From the NCBI GenBank assembly GCA_029168955.1, contig JAPDOI010001166.1, forward strand, positions 150,949 to 214,948: 64,000 nucleotides of DNA, written 5' to 3'. Of this stretch, positions 1 to 10,598 are shown piece by piece. A model generated the notes under the pieces. It saw nothing but the letters and a program-made list of their open reading frames with translations. It did no database searches and was not told where the DNA came from. The DNA is from Aplectana chamaeleonis. Its lineage: Eukaryota > Nematoda > Chromadorea > Rhabditida > Cosmocercidae. The position numbers were made by a program, and so were the translations under genes. Numbering within the stretch: position 1 is the stretch's first letter; every line of letters starts with the position of its first letter.

Positions 1-242
1 ACACGAGTGAGAAGTTGGCCCCGCCCCTGTATCCGCCCGCCCCCTGCATTTGTGTCCTCCTCCAGAACAGGGGTTGTGGGCCAATTCCACCGTCGTCAAT
101 GTGTGTTGTTTACCTATTGTACCCATTCCACCACCCACAAACGTCGCCGAGGGTGGAAATGGCCCAGCACCCCTGTTTTGGAAGAGGACGCAAATACAGG
201 AGGCGGGTAGATACAGGGGCGGGGCCAACTTCTCTCTCGTGT
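1..242. mobile_element. Short foldback/MITE-like element with 91-bp inverted arms
   Basis: Bases 1-91 and 152-242 are inverted copies of each other (about 85% identical by eye); both outer ends read ACACGAG-GAGAAGTTGGCCCC and both inner ends read GGTGGAA. The 60-bp centre is not repeated. The ORFs here run through the arms and are not genes. The left boundary coincides with the window edge, so the true end and any target duplication cannot be checked. A non-autonomous DNA transposon is the simplest reading. Confidence 0.75.
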
Positions 243-2445
243 AGCGTCATTGTGGATCGTTTTTGACGTTTCAAAATGCGTGGGCGTTGTGTTAGGTGCC
301 TACCATTCTAATTCCGTAGTTATCTCAACTCCGTTTACGAGCGTGTATGCTGCCTTTAATGTTTCCATTGTGAGATTTGAATGTGTTAATGAAAGAAAAG
401 CCCTGAAGAAAACCAGCAACCAGCTTGTCTTCTCGAGATGACCATTGCAGCGCCACGCGATCGACGCGGAGCGATCGTCACTTGCGCATCAAATCTGATG
501 TATTGCGCCACTTCACTGTGAACACCTAGCAAAAACGCGACGCGACGTCGCTTGATCGATACGTAGGCTAATTATAACGTCGCGTGACGAATGAACTCTG
601 AATGCCGGCTGACGCGCGGGATTTCCAAACCCCGTCCCAGCGCGTTCCTGCATGCCGCCCCAGCACCCCCATTGCGGCGCCGCCCGAATCGCCATTGCGG
701 TGTTGCTATTTGCATCATTACTTGATGCTCAGTTCAACTTTGCTGCATCATAAATAATTCTACCAATGTCCTACTCTACCGTGTGCGCCAATGCAAGCCT
801 AGCATTTTCGTGCATGCCACAACTTTTGTCCAGCTTTACTTCGCACAGTCATTTCGGTGCTGCGGTGGATTTCATAGTTGCTTCGCGTCCGTCCTGCGCG
901 GTAAAAAGTTTGATAGTCCACCGCTCGTTCCAAACGTCACGCGTATTCCGCGCTTGCGGCGAGGACTATGAAGGAGACCTTACGCGCAGCTCAGCGGGTT
1001 TTCCCTCCTGCTTATCCTCTGTAATATTTGAAATTCTGATCACTCAGGGCGCACGCAGCGGGCGCGATGCTGCTGCCTCCGTCGGATCTCTGCTCGCTCG
1101 CTGTCTCTAACCTCCGCTCCGCACCTTTCCGCGCCAAAACCACAAGAATTTAACTGTTTTACAGTCTAAATGTATCTTCTCAGCTAATATGGTATGCCTT
1201 TTGTAGGCGCAACACTTTCTCTATCTAATAGCGCTACCCTAAATCCCTACTTCCATATTTCACATCGAAGTGTCAGGGGAGGTTCAAGGGACCGAAAATA
1301 TTTGAATACACATCGTTCTCTTCTTTCAACCCATTCACTCTGTTCAAGATCCTAGAACATATGAATTATGTTAGTTTTGAATCCTAGTACCAAATCGAGT
1401 TAGAGGAAAATTGTCTCAATTTAGCTAATTTCGCATTTCTTGAAATGTTTGAAAAGTACAATTTCCATTATATCTTCATCATCCAACGTCTTCAACCCAA
1501 TTAATTTCTAATTTGATAATTCTGCACAATGATTTATCCTTCTGCCCAAATTCATTTTGCCATATATAAACCATTTTTCAGAGATTCGATTTTAACAGTT
1601 TTCGAAGGTCTCCGGAAAGAAATAACCACAATCGGGAATTTCGCCCCATTGGAGGAATTGGATTAACCCGTTTCAGTACCATAATCAAGTCCTCACATAG
1701 TCAGAAGTTCTATATATGGTTACTTTGTCCAAATCTCTTGGTTTTTATATCCTAGCTTCAAATAAAGCCGGTAAAAGTCGAATAGGTTCGAAAGTAAATT
1801 AATTATTATTTTTTATTTTTTCTTCTACCGGTAGCGAAATAGCTCAAATATTTAGTTAGTAAGAGTTACACCTCGATAACGAATACGGCAGGAAAAAAAC
1901 CGAAATTGCCATGTCTAAGGGCAGTCGAGCATAGGGACTGCTATAATAACAGCTGGGTATAGTAATAATGCAGCAATAGTTTTGGTATCCTGCGAAAGTT
2001 CAGTTCGTATAACTGCTCCGAATTTTGAAGTTGGCCACCCTGGTAATAAAAGCCCGGCGATAGGATGTCTACAAGAAAATCCATGAATCCGGCGGTAGCA
2101 GGTCGTCAGCTGAACTTTTCGGGGCTTCGGTTAAGCCATGCCGCCGTCTCCTAATCCGGCGCTAGGAAGTCTACAGCTGGACTTTTCGGCGTGATACCAG
2201 GTTCTCTCGCGCCGAAATCACCAATGTTTTCGTGTTCTGCTCTGTGACGACACCTCAGAAACCTGCTGTCGACATTTGAGTTTGCCTGAGTTAGCGTTGG
2301 CTTATGGGCATTACACGAGGTAAACTTGTGTTTTGATTATTCTTGCCTTCTTTAAAACATCTTTCGAGATGCTTATGAGAGTACGAAGAACTGATATAGA
2401 GCAGAATGTGCTTTGTAGTACACGCACTTAATCTGAAAGAACGTA
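243..2445. other. Non-coding stretch, no gene recognised
   Basis: Moderately AT-rich sequence with only short ORFs that have no recognisable domains or codon-like bias. Contains a short CG-dinucleotide-rich patch (about 520-690) and one dispersed repeat (1049-1125). I see no splice-bounded exon chain, RNA gene or terminal repeats. Confidence 0.6.
1049..1125 (+). repeat. GC-rich dispersed repeat, also present inverted at 46293-46371
   Basis: The stretch containing GTCTCTAACCTCCGCTCCGC matches the reverse complement of 46293-46371 with scattered substitutions and the same order of blocks (CGCGATG, CTGCCTCCGTC, CGCTC, GTCTCTAACC). It is a two-copy repeat in this window; identity unknown. Confidence 0.6.
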
Positions 2446-2572
2446 TTTCTGAAAGTTGGGCGCCGCAAAAAAAAGGTTAGGGATTTGGCATTGTTCTCAA
2501 ATGTCGTGAAATTGTTTTATTGGATTTGGCTTTCAACTTGATTTCTTAAATGTAGTGAAATTATTGACTTGA

Positions 2573-3246
2573 TTCCTGAAAGTTTAGGTTCCTGGCAAAA
2601 GTAAAGATTTGGCATGGCCGTTTTTTCGAAATTTTAGAAAAAACTTAGTTAAAGGGGAAGGTGAAGAAAAATGGAAAAAGTTTTGAAATATTCCTGAGAA
2701 CGATTTGGCGTAGAATAATTTGATTTCTGGGAAATGTAATGAAATAGTTGAAAGTATGATTTGGCAGTCGAGTTTGAACCAACTATTTACAAGAGTTGTG
2801 CGAAACGAGAGATCGCATTGTATGAGCTTATCCGTAGAACATATCAAAGCAAAATCACGCGTGATATGAAACAAACACTTGATTTTACTTTACTTAATAC
2901 GTGAAGATCGCGGCATTCCAGCTCACAAACGAGCTTTTACTGCTTGCCTTATCACGCGTGATTTTGCTTTGATATGTTCTACGGATAAGCTCATACAATG
3001 CGATCTCTCGTTTCGCACAACTCTTGTAAATAGTTGGTTCAAACTCGACTGCCAAATCATACTTTCAACTATTTCATTACATTTCCTAAAAATCAAATTA
3101 TTCTACGCCAAATCGTTCTCAGGAATATTTCAAAACTTTTTCCATTTTTCTTCACCTTCCCCTTTTAACTGAGTATATTTCTAAAATTTCGAAAAAACGG
3201 CCATGCCAAATCTTTACTTTTGCCAGAAACCTAAACTTTCAGGAAT
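2573..3246. repeat. Palindromic 5' head of A1
   Basis: Arms 2573 to about 2870 and about 2949 to 3246 are near-perfect inverted copies (about 300 bp each), with a 75-80 bp spacer containing TTAATACGTGAAGA. Inner arm ends carry the palindrome TCACGCGTGA. The same structure heads A2, A3 and A4. ORFs on both strands here (SFRTTLVNSWFKLDCQ-type) are mirror images of one another and are not genes. Confidence 0.85.
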
Positions 3247-3483
3247 TTCATTTACTTTTCCTGAAGGTTTCCTTTCTAACATGGTTTATTTACTTTTCCT
3301 GAAGGTTTCCTTTCTAACATGGTTTATGCCTGGTGGTGTTAATTCAAAGCAAACCCACTGATGCCCTGCCCTCCCCCCCCTTCTATGACGTCCTGCACGC
3401 TCGCACTGATGTCCTGCACACGTTCTACGGCGCTCTGCGCACACCCATTTGGTTCACAAGCACGCTCATGCCGATCATTTTTT

Positions 3484-3733
3484 CCGCAGGGCTACCGTAA
3501 CCCTCCTTCGGAAGTTTTACAAGTGTCAGCCTGGATATGAGCACATCGTTATAGCCAACCATCATCTTTGCACAATTTCGACCTCCTCAGTCCTTTCCCA
3601 GTGGCTTCTCGAAGAGAGCGGTGTGTGAATGACTGCATACCGCTCCTCTCCCCTTTTATATCCCGCATGGTATGAGCGTGTGTTATCGTTCGTTATCATG
3701 TTTTGTCCAAGAATGATTACGGTAGCCCTGCGG
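3484..3733 (-). promoter_or_regulatory. Inverted-repeat cassette with TATA-like box and stem-loop (A1)
   Basis: Bounded by CCGCAGGGCTACCGTAA and its reverse complement. On the minus strand it has TATAAAAG (3660 to 3653) followed about 10 nt downstream by a stem-loop, GCGGTATGC...ACACACCGC, with a loop of GAATGA/TTCATTC type. Homologues occupy the same position in A2, A3, A4 and B2, and a solo copy lies at 35754-36060. The TATA-to-stem spacing would place a transcription start in or just before the stem, pointing toward array A and the element's 5' head. Promoter activity is inference from sequence only. Confidence 0.45.
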
Positions 3734-3764
3734 AAAAAATTATCGGCATGGGCGTGCTTGTATT

Positions 3765-4785
3765 TGGGTCCCACACACTTTCTACGGCGTCCGACGCACT
3801 CTCATTTGGGTCCCACACACTTTCTACGGCGTCCGACGCACTGTTATTTGGGTCCCACACATTTTCTACGGCGTCCGACGCACTCTCATTTGGGTCCCAC
3901 ACACTTTCTACGGCGTCCGACGCACTCTTATTTGGGTCCCACACGTTTTCTACGGCGTCCGACGCACTCTCATTTGGGTCCCACACGTTTTCTACGGCGT
4001 CCTACGCACTCTCATTTGGGTCCCACACATTTTCTACGGCGTCCTACGCACTCTCATTTGGGTCCCGCACACTTTCTACGGCGTCCGACGCACTCTCATT
4101 TGGGTCCCACACACTTTCTACGGCGTCCTACGCACTCTCATTTGGGTCCCACACACTTTCTACGGCGTCCGACGCTTTGTTATTTGGGTCCCACACATTT
4201 TCTACGGCGTCCTACGCACTGTTATTTGGGTCCCGCACACTTTCTACGGCGTCCTACGCACTCTCATTTGGGTCCCACACACTTTCTACGGCGCCCGACG
4301 CACTGTTATTTGGGTCCCACACATTTTCTACGGCGTCCTACGCACTCTCATTTGGGTCCCACACATTTTCTACGGCGTCCTACGCACTCTCATTTGGGTC
4401 CCGCACACTTTCTACGGCGTCCGACGCACTCTCATTTGGGTCCCACACACTTTCTACGGCGTCCTACGCACTCTCATTTGGGTCCCGCACACTTTCTACG
4501 GCGTCCGACGCACTCTCATTTGGGTCCCACACACTTTCTACGGCGTCCGACGCACTGTTATTTGGGTCCCACACGTTTTCTACGGCGTCCTACGCACTCT
4601 CATTTGGGTCCCACACACTTTCTACGGCGTCCGACGCTTTGTTATTTGGGTCCCACACATTTTCTACGGCGTTCTGCGCACTCCTACTGGGGTCCCGCAC
4701 ACTTTCTACAGCGTCTTGCGCACCCCTACTGGGGTTCCGCACACTATCTAAGGCGTTCTGTGGATTTCTTCTGATTCACACCGTG
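3765..4785 (+). repeat. 42-bp minisatellite array B of A1 (about 24 units)
   Basis: Unit: TTTGGGTCCCACACACTTTC + TACGGCGTCCGACGCACTCT + CA. Units differ by a few substitutions (CACACA/CGCACA, CTCTCA/CTGTTA, CCGAC/CCTAC). Because 42 is a multiple of 3 and no unit has a stop in several frames, long repetitive ORFs (14-residue repeats such as LGPTHFLRRPTHSH) appear on both strands; these are a by-product of the period, not evidence of protein. Confidence 0.95.
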
Positions 4786-5306
4786 CGGCGTTCTAAAAAA
4801 TACATCCAAGATCCCGCCGTATTGATTGAAGCGTTCAATCCTAAACAAATGCCTATCAGTGACGGTGTTTATTTCATTAGATCATTTTTACGAATGAGTA
4901 AACGTCGGATGGTTTATAATAACATGTTTACGTGTTTTTGTCTCACTTGACCCTCAATTTTGAGGTCCCGCAAAAATTGAGCTACCAACTTCAAATTTTG
5001 TCAGGAGCTAACGGCAATCATAACAAACTTTCTGGCCAAAAATCAGCTTTCTAGCTCAACGATAAGTGTTCCAACAAGATCATGTACGCCAACTGAAAAA
5101 AAGGAGATGAACCCTTTTTTCGACCAAAATCACGTGGTTTTGACAATTTTTCTCGAATCTCAGGTAACCATTCCAGACCATTTTTTGAACAGTTATTCAA
5201 CTTTCTAAAGTATATTAAATGCAAAAAGAACGGACTTCCTACGTTCACTCTGGACCCTGATACTGAGATCAGGGGGTTGCGCGATGGCGAATCAAAGCCA
5301 AATCTG

Positions 5307-5325
5307 GTGAGCGCTTCGCGCTCAC
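5307..5325 (+). other. 3' terminal stem-loop of A1
   Basis: GTGAGCGCTTCGCGCTCAC: 8-bp perfect stem with a TTC loop, followed by CACAA and the insertion junction at 5330/5331. A second hairpin, CCCTGATACTGAGATCAGGG (5255-5274), lies just upstream. A hairpin adjoining the 3' terminus is a hallmark of Helitrons and Helentrons; no CTRR end is present, which is closer to the Helentron pattern. Confidence 0.7.
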
Positions 5326-5391
5326 CACAATTTGGCTGATGATGGTATTTGTGGACATCGTAATCATTAAAATATAGTGAGATTGCTGCTA

Positions 5392-6682
5392 TTAGGTCTA
5401 GAAGTTAATTTCCGCGTTTTTGTTGTTATTGATATTTTGTAAAAAATAAAATTATTTTTATATAACGAATTTTATGTTATAATGCTCACTGTATTATCAG
5501 CTTTCTATTGATATATAACTTGCTTCACGTACCTTATAAAAAAGTATTATTTTAGTTTCAGAATATGTCAACTTTTGTGCCGGAAAAACGCCATTTGCGG
5601 GAAGCTCTCCTTTTCCTTTTTCATCTCAAGAAGAAAGCCACTGACGCGCACCAAATGCTTGCCCAAGCTTACGGGGATGCTGCTCCATCCATAAGAACCT
5701 GCCAAGAATGGTTTCAGCGTTTCAAATCGGGTGATTTTGACGTTAAGGACAAAGATCGACCAGGACAGCCAAAAAAGTTCGAAGACGAAGAACTTCAGGC
5801 TTTGTTGGATCAAGATTCGGCTCAAACGCAAGAACAGCTCGCGGCATCTCTCGGCGTCACCCAAAAAGCAATTTCTATTCGATTGAAGGCAATGGGGAAG
5901 ATTCAAAAGGAAGGAAAATGGATCCCTATGAGCTCTCAGAACGCAACAAAGAGCAGAGAAAAACAACTTCACAAATCTTGTTGGACCGATTCCAAAGAAA
6001 GTCTTTTTACACCGCATCATAACTGGCGATGAAAAAGTGGGTGTACTACGACAATCCGAAGCGAAGAAAATCGTGGTTTAGTCCTGGTGAAACAACAACT
6101 TCGACCGCAAAACCAAACATCCACGGGAAGAAGGTCTTACTGTGCATATGGTGGGATCAACGCGGTATACTGTACTATGAACTTCTTCAACCTGGCGAAA
6201 CAGTTACTGCGAATCGCTATCAACATCAACTAGCGCAATTGCGGCATGAAATCGATGGAAAGAGAGACCAGAATGGGCGAGTCGACACGAAAAAGCCATA
6301 TTGCTTCATGATAACGCTCGACCTCATGTTGCTCGAACGGTAAAGGATACGCTAAAAAGAGTTCAAATGGGAAGTCTTACCGCACCCGCCGTACTCTCCA
6401 GACATCGCCCCGTCGGATTATCACCTTTTCCGGTCAATGGCGCATGGTCTAGCGGAGCAGCGCTTTCAAGATCGTCAAGATGTCAAAAAATGGCTCGATG
6501 AATGGGTGGAGGCCAAACCAGAAAAATTTTATTATGATGGAATCCATAAGTTACCCAAACTCTGGGAAATGGTTGTTATTAATGACGGAAATTATTTTGA
6601 ATAAAAATTTTGTTTAAGTATGTCCAGTTTTCAATAGTGTAAAAAGCGTAAAAAAAACGCGGAAATTAACTTCTAGACCTAA
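5392..6682 (+). mobile_element. mariner transposon (1,291 bp), degenerate
   Basis: Perfect or near-perfect 31-bp inverted ends beginning TTAGGTCTAGAAGTTAATTT, flanked by TA on both sides (5390-5391 and 6683-6684). The matching empty site lies in the other arm of the host palindrome near 6910-6925 (GCTGCTAATGGATTTAGCACG), consistent with a TA insertion. Length and end structure fit the mariner family. The internal transposase gene is broken. Confidence 0.9.
5565..6604 (+). pseudogene. mariner transposase, frameshifted
   Basis: Cut-and-paste transposase of the Tc1/mariner superfamily, mariner (DD34D) type. The first open segment (5565 to about 5940) carries the N-terminal helix-turn-helix region (TCQEWFQRFKSGDFDVKD, DRPGQPKKFEDEELQALLD). 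Frame is then lost; conserved pieces continue in other frames: ITGDEK (first catalytic Asp, near 6030), WVYYDNPKRRKSW, HGKKVLLCIWWDQ, LLHDNARPHVA (second Asp, near 6305), and PYSPDIAPSDYHLF (third Asp, near 6395-6435). The end reads WLDEWVEAKPEKF...NYFE and stops at 6602-6604. An extra G just after the GDEK codons and later indels break the frame, so the copy cannot make a full transposase. Normal family length is about 345 residues, which this span matches. Confidence 0.92.
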
Positions 6683-6977
6683 TATTTGATTTGGCACGCG
6701 CTCTACCAATTATCAGAGTCAAATCACGCGTCAGAAGGAAGTTTGAGTCGAACAAGATTTGGATCAAATCAGAACAAGAATAAGTCTGGCAACAAAAACG
6801 TTCCCATACAATGTGAACCGTGAAAGCGTTGAGGACACAAATACTATCATGAGAAATACTTCTGACACGTGATTTTACTCTGATAATTGATAGAGCGCGT
6901 GCTAAATCCATTAGCAGCAATCTCACTATATTTTCGTGATTACGATGTCTACAAATACCATCGTCAGCCAAATTGTG

Positions 6978-6996
6978 GTGAGCGCGAAGCGCTCAC
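6978..6996 (-). other. 3' terminal stem-loop of A2
   Basis: GTGAGCGCGAAGCGCTCAC (reverse complement of the A1 stem-loop), 5 nt inside the element's 3' junction at 6972/6973. Confidence 0.7.
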
Positions 6997-7549
6997 CAGA
7001 TTCGGCTTTGATTCGCCATCGCGCAACCCCCTGATCTCAGTATCAGGGTCCAGAGTAAACGTAGGAAAACCGTTCTATTTGCATTTAATACACTTTAGAA
7101 AGGTAAATAACTGTTCAAAAAATGGTCCGAAATGGTTACCTGAGATTCGAGAAAAAGTGTCAAAACCACGTCATTTTGGTCGAAAAAATGTTCATCTCCT
7201 TTTTTTCAGTTGGTGTTCACGATCTTGTTGGAACATTTATCGTTGAGCTAGACAGCTCATTTTTGGCCAGGGAGCTGGTTTTGTTTGCACCTAGCTCCTG
7301 TCAAAATTTGAAGTTGGTAGCTCAATTTTTGTGGAACCTCAAAATTGAGGGTCAGGAAAGACAAAAACACGTAAACATGTTATTATAAACCATCCGACGT
7401 TTACTTATTCGTAAAAATGAACTAGTGAAATAAACACGTTACTGATAGGCTTTTGCTCAGGATTTGACGGGGCAACGCTTCAATCAATACGGCAGGATCT
7501 CGGAAGTACTTTTTGGAACGCGGCACGGTGTGACTCAGAAGTGCGCCAC

Positions 7550-9395
7550 AGAACGCCGTAGAAAGTGTGCGGAACCCAAGTGGGAGTGCGCCGGACGCCG
7601 TAGAAAGTGTGCGGGACTCAAGCGGGAGTGCGCCGGACGCCGTAGAAAGTGTGCGGGACCCAAATGGGCGCGCGCAGAACGCCGTAGAAAGCGTGCGGGA
7701 CCCAAGTGGGAGTGCGCCGGACGCCGTAGAAAGTGTACGGGACTCAAGTGGGAGTGCGACGGACGCCGTAGAGAGTGTGCGGGACCCAAATGAGAGTGCG
7801 CCACAAGCCGTAGAAAGCGTGCGGGACCCAAAAGGGAGTGCGCCGGACGCCGTAGGAAGTGTGCGGGACTCAAGTGGGAGTGCGCCGGACGCCGTAGAAA
7901 GTGTGCGGGACCCAAATGAGAGTGCGCCACACGCCGTAGAAAGCGTGCGGGACCCAAGTAGGAGTGCGCCGGACGCCGTAGAAAGTGTGCTGGACCCAAA
8001 TGAGAGTGCGCCGGACGCCGTAGAAAGTGTGCGGGACCCAAGTGGGAATGCGCCGGACGCCGTAGAAAGTGTGCGGGACCCAAATGAGAGTGCGCCGGAA
8101 GCCGTAGAAAGCGTGCGGGACCCAAGTGGGAGTGCGCCGGACGCCGTAGAAAGTGTGCGGGACTCAAGTGGGAGTGCGCCGGACGCCGTAGAAAGTGTGC
8201 GGGACCCAAATGAGAGTGCGCCACAAGCCGTAGAAAGCGTGCGGGACCCAAAAGGGAGTGCGCCGGACGCCGTAGAAAGTGTGCGGGACTCAGGTGGGAG
8301 TGCGCCGGACGCCGTAGAAAGTGTGCGGGACCCAAATGGGCGTGCGCAGAACGCCGTAGAAAGCGTGCGGGACCCAAAAGGGTGTGCGCCGGACGCCGTA
8401 GAAAGTGTGCGGGACTCAAGTGGGCGTACGCAGAATGCCGTAGAAAGCGTGCGGGACCCAAGTGGGAGTGCGCCGGACGCCGTAGAAAGTGTGCGGGACT
8501 CAAATGGGAGTGCGACGGACGCCGTAGAAAATGTGCGGGACCCAAATGAGAGTGCGCCACAAGCCGTAGAAAGCGTGCGGGACCCAAAAGGGAGTGCGCC
8601 GGACGCCGTAGGAAGTGTGCGGGACTCAAGTGGGAGTGCGCCGGACGCCGTAGAAAGTGTGCGGGACCCAAATGAGAGTGCGCCACACGCTGTAGAAAGC
8701 GTGCGGGACCCAAGTGGGAGTGCGCCGGACGCCGTAGAAAGTGTGCGGGACCCAAATGGGAGTGCGCCGGACGCCGTAGAAAGCGTGCGGGACCCAAGTG
8801 GGAGTGCGCCGGACGCCGTAGAAAGTGTGCGGGACCCAAATGGGAGTGCGCCGGACGCCGTAGAAAGCGTGTGGCACCCAAGTGGGAGTGCGCCGGACGC
8901 CGTAGAAAGTGTGCGGGACTCAAGTGGGAGTGCGCCGGACGCCGTAGAAAGTGTGCGGGACCCAAATGAGAGTGCGCCACAAGCCGTAGAAAGCGTGCGG
9001 GACCCAAAAGGGAGTGCGCCGGACGCCGTAGAAAGTGTGCGGGACTCAGGTGGGAGTGCGCCGGACGCCGTAGAAAGTGTGCGGGACCCAAATGGGCGTG
9101 CGCAGAACGCCGTAGAAAGCGTGCGGGACCCAAAAGGGTGTGCGCCGGACGCCGTAGAAAGTGTGCGGGACTCAAGTGGGAGTGCGCCGGACGCCGTAGA
9201 AAGTGTGCGGGACCCAAATGAGAGTGCGCCACACGCCGTAGAAAGCGTGCGGGACCCAAGTGGGAGTGCGCCGGACGCCGTAGAAAGTGTGCGGGACCCA
9301 AATGAGAGTGCGCCGGACGCCGTAGAAAGTGTCCGGTGACAAAGTGAAAGTGCGCAAGACGCCGTAGAAAGTGTGCGGGACCCAAATAGAAGCAC
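7550..9395 (-). repeat. 42-bp minisatellite array B of A2 (about 44 units), with higher-order blocks
   Basis: Plus-strand unit: GTGCGCCGGACGCCGTAGAA + AGTGTGCGGGACCCAAATGA + GA, the reverse complement of the A1 array unit. A variant block (CGCCACAAGCCGTAGAAAGC followed by GGGACCCAAAAGGGAG) recurs near 7797, 8217, 8547 and 8967, i.e. at about 420, 330 and 420 bp, close to 10, 8 and 10 units. Repetitive ORFs of 590-674 codons are open on both strands throughout. Confidence 0.95.
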
Positions 9396-9415
9396 GCCCA
9401 TGCCGATCATTTTTT

Positions 9416-9661
9416 CCGCAGGGCTACCGTAACCATTCTTGAGCAAAACATGATAACGAACGATAACGCACGCTCATAACATGCTGGGTGTAAAAGGGTG
9501 GAGCGGTATGCATTCATTCACACACCGTTCTCTTCGAGAAGCCGCGGGGAAGTGGCTGAGGAGGTCGAAATTGTGCAAACACGTTTGTTAGCTATTACGA
9601 TGTGCTCATATGCAAGCTGACACTCAGAAATTTTTGAAGGAGGGTAACGGTAGCCCTGCGG
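9416..9661 (+). promoter_or_regulatory. Inverted-repeat cassette with stem-loop (A2)
   Basis: Homologous to 3484-3733 in opposite orientation. Ends CCGCAGGGCTACCGTAACC and GGTAACGGTAGCCCTGCGG. The TATA-like site is degraded to TGTAAAAGGG (near 9489); the stem-loop GCGGTATGC...ACACACCG follows near 9500-9530. Confidence 0.45.
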
Positions 9662-9699
9662 AAGAATGATCGGCATGAGCGTGCTTGTGACCCAAAAGG

Positions 9700-9880
9700 G
9701 TGTACGCAGTGTGTGGGACATCAGTGGGAGTGTGCAAGATGTAACAGAATCTGCGCAGGACATTAGTGGGAGTGTGTAGGACGTCATAGAAAGTATGCAG
9801 GACATCAGAGAGGTGTTCAGGACATCAGTTGGAGTGCGCAGTACGTCATAGAAGGGGGAGGGGGGCAGGACATCAGTGGG
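9700..9880 (-). repeat. Array A remnant of A2 (about 4 units of 42 bp)
   Basis: Degenerate GTGTGCAGGACATCAGTGGG / AGTGTGTAGGACGTCATAGA units, the same 21+21 organisation as the long array A at 27950-29400 in reverse complement. Confidence 0.8.
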
Positions 9881-9950
9881 TTTACTTTCATCTAACACCT
9901 TCAGGCATAAATCATGTTAGAAAGGAAACCTTTAGGAAAAATAAATGAAA

Positions 9951-10598
9951 TTCCTGAAAGTTTAGGTTCCTGGCAAAAGTGAAGATTTGGCATGGCCATA
10001 GAAATATACTCATTTAAAAAGGGAAAATAAAGAAAAATGAAAAAAGGTTTTGAAATATTCCTGAGAACGATTTGGCGTAGAATAATTCGATTTTTGGGAA
10101 ACGTAGTGAAATAGTTGAAAGTATGATTTGGCAGTCGAGTTTGAACCAACTATTTATAAGAGTTGTGCGAAACGAGAGATCGCATTGTATGAGCTTATCC
10201 GTAGAACATATCAAAGCAAAATCTAGCGTGATATGGAAGAAACAGTTGATTTTACTTTACTTAATACGTGAAGATCGCGGCATTCCAGCTCACAAACGAG
10301 CTTTTACTGCTTGCCTTATCACGCGTGATTTTGCTTCGATATGTTCTACGGATAAGCTCATACAATGCGATCTCTCATTTTGCACAACTCTTATAAATAG
10401 TTGGTTCAAACTCGACTGCCAAATCATACTTTCAACTATTTCACTACATTTCCTTAAGTCGAATTATTCTACGCCAAATCGTTCTCAGGAATATTTCAAA
10501 ACCTTTTTTCATTTTTCTTTATTTTCCCTTTTTAAATGAGTATATTTCTATGACCATGCCAAATCTTCACTTTTGCCAGGAACCTAAACTTTCAGGAA
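9951..10598. repeat. Palindromic 5' head of A2
   Basis: Inverted arms from TTCCTGAAAG (9951) and CTTTCAGGAA (10598) converging on a spacer near 10240-10310 that contains TTAATACGTGAAGATCGCGG. Very similar to 2573-3246. Confidence 0.85.

Larger units (their letters stand above)
2573..5330 (+). mobile_element. Helitron-like subfamily A element, copy A1
   Basis: Runs from TTCCTGAAAGTTTAGG (2573) to the 19-nt stem-loop plus CACAA (ends 5330). Parts in order: palindromic head 2573-3246, a 38-bp direct duplication (TTTACTTTTCCTGAAGG..., near 3249 and 3287), a remnant of array A near 3385-3440, TATA/stem-loop cassette 3484-3733, array B 3765-4785, unique 3' region 4786-5306, stem-loop 5307-5325. 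It interrupts the left arm of the B1 head between A2572 and T5331; the uninterrupted site is seen in B2 near 23055 (TTGATTTGGCTG), giving insertion between A and T with no duplication. No ORF outside the satellite. Confidence 0.7.
5331..6972. repeat. Innermost stem of the B1 palindromic head, interrupted by mariner
   Basis: Outside the mariner, 5331-5391 plus 6685-6730 is the reverse complement of about 6850-6972 (TTTGGCTGATGATGGTATTTGTGG..., GCTCTACCAATTATCAGAGT, AAATCACGCGTCAGAAG). The same stem heads B2 (23050-23180 and 23475-23590), in shorter form. The right arm gives the uninterrupted mariner target. Confidence 0.75.
6973..10598 (-). mobile_element. Helitron-like subfamily A element, copy A2
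   Basis: Mirror orientation of A1. The 3' end is at 6973 (AA|TTGTGGTGAGCG with the stem-loop at 6978-6996) and the 5' end at 10598 (ACTTTCAGGAA|TCAAG). Parts in minus-strand order: palindromic head 10598-9951, short array A about 9880-9700, cassette 9661-9416, array B 9395-7550, unique 3' region. It occupies the same target position in the right arm of B1 as A1 does in the left arm, but its array B is nearly twice as long, so the two have diverged since their common origin. Confidence 0.7.

Noticed and set aside
2584..3172. Conserved protein (FRTTLVNSWFKLDCQIIL type) found at several places
   Set aside because: It reads through palindromic heads of the repeat family on both strands; multiplicity reflects the repeat.
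3765..4785. CRISPR array
   Set aside because: Units are contiguous 42-bp tandem repeats with no unique spacers, in a eukaryotic genome.
3629..4950. 381- and 415-residue ORFs with 14-residue repeats
   Set aside because: They follow from a 42-bp tandem array whose period is a multiple of 3; similar ORFs are open in several frames on both strands, and ends coincide with array ends.
7422..9446. ORFs of 674, 616 and 590 codons on both strands
   Set aside because: Same minisatellite artefact in array B of A2; no non-repetitive domain, no splice structure.
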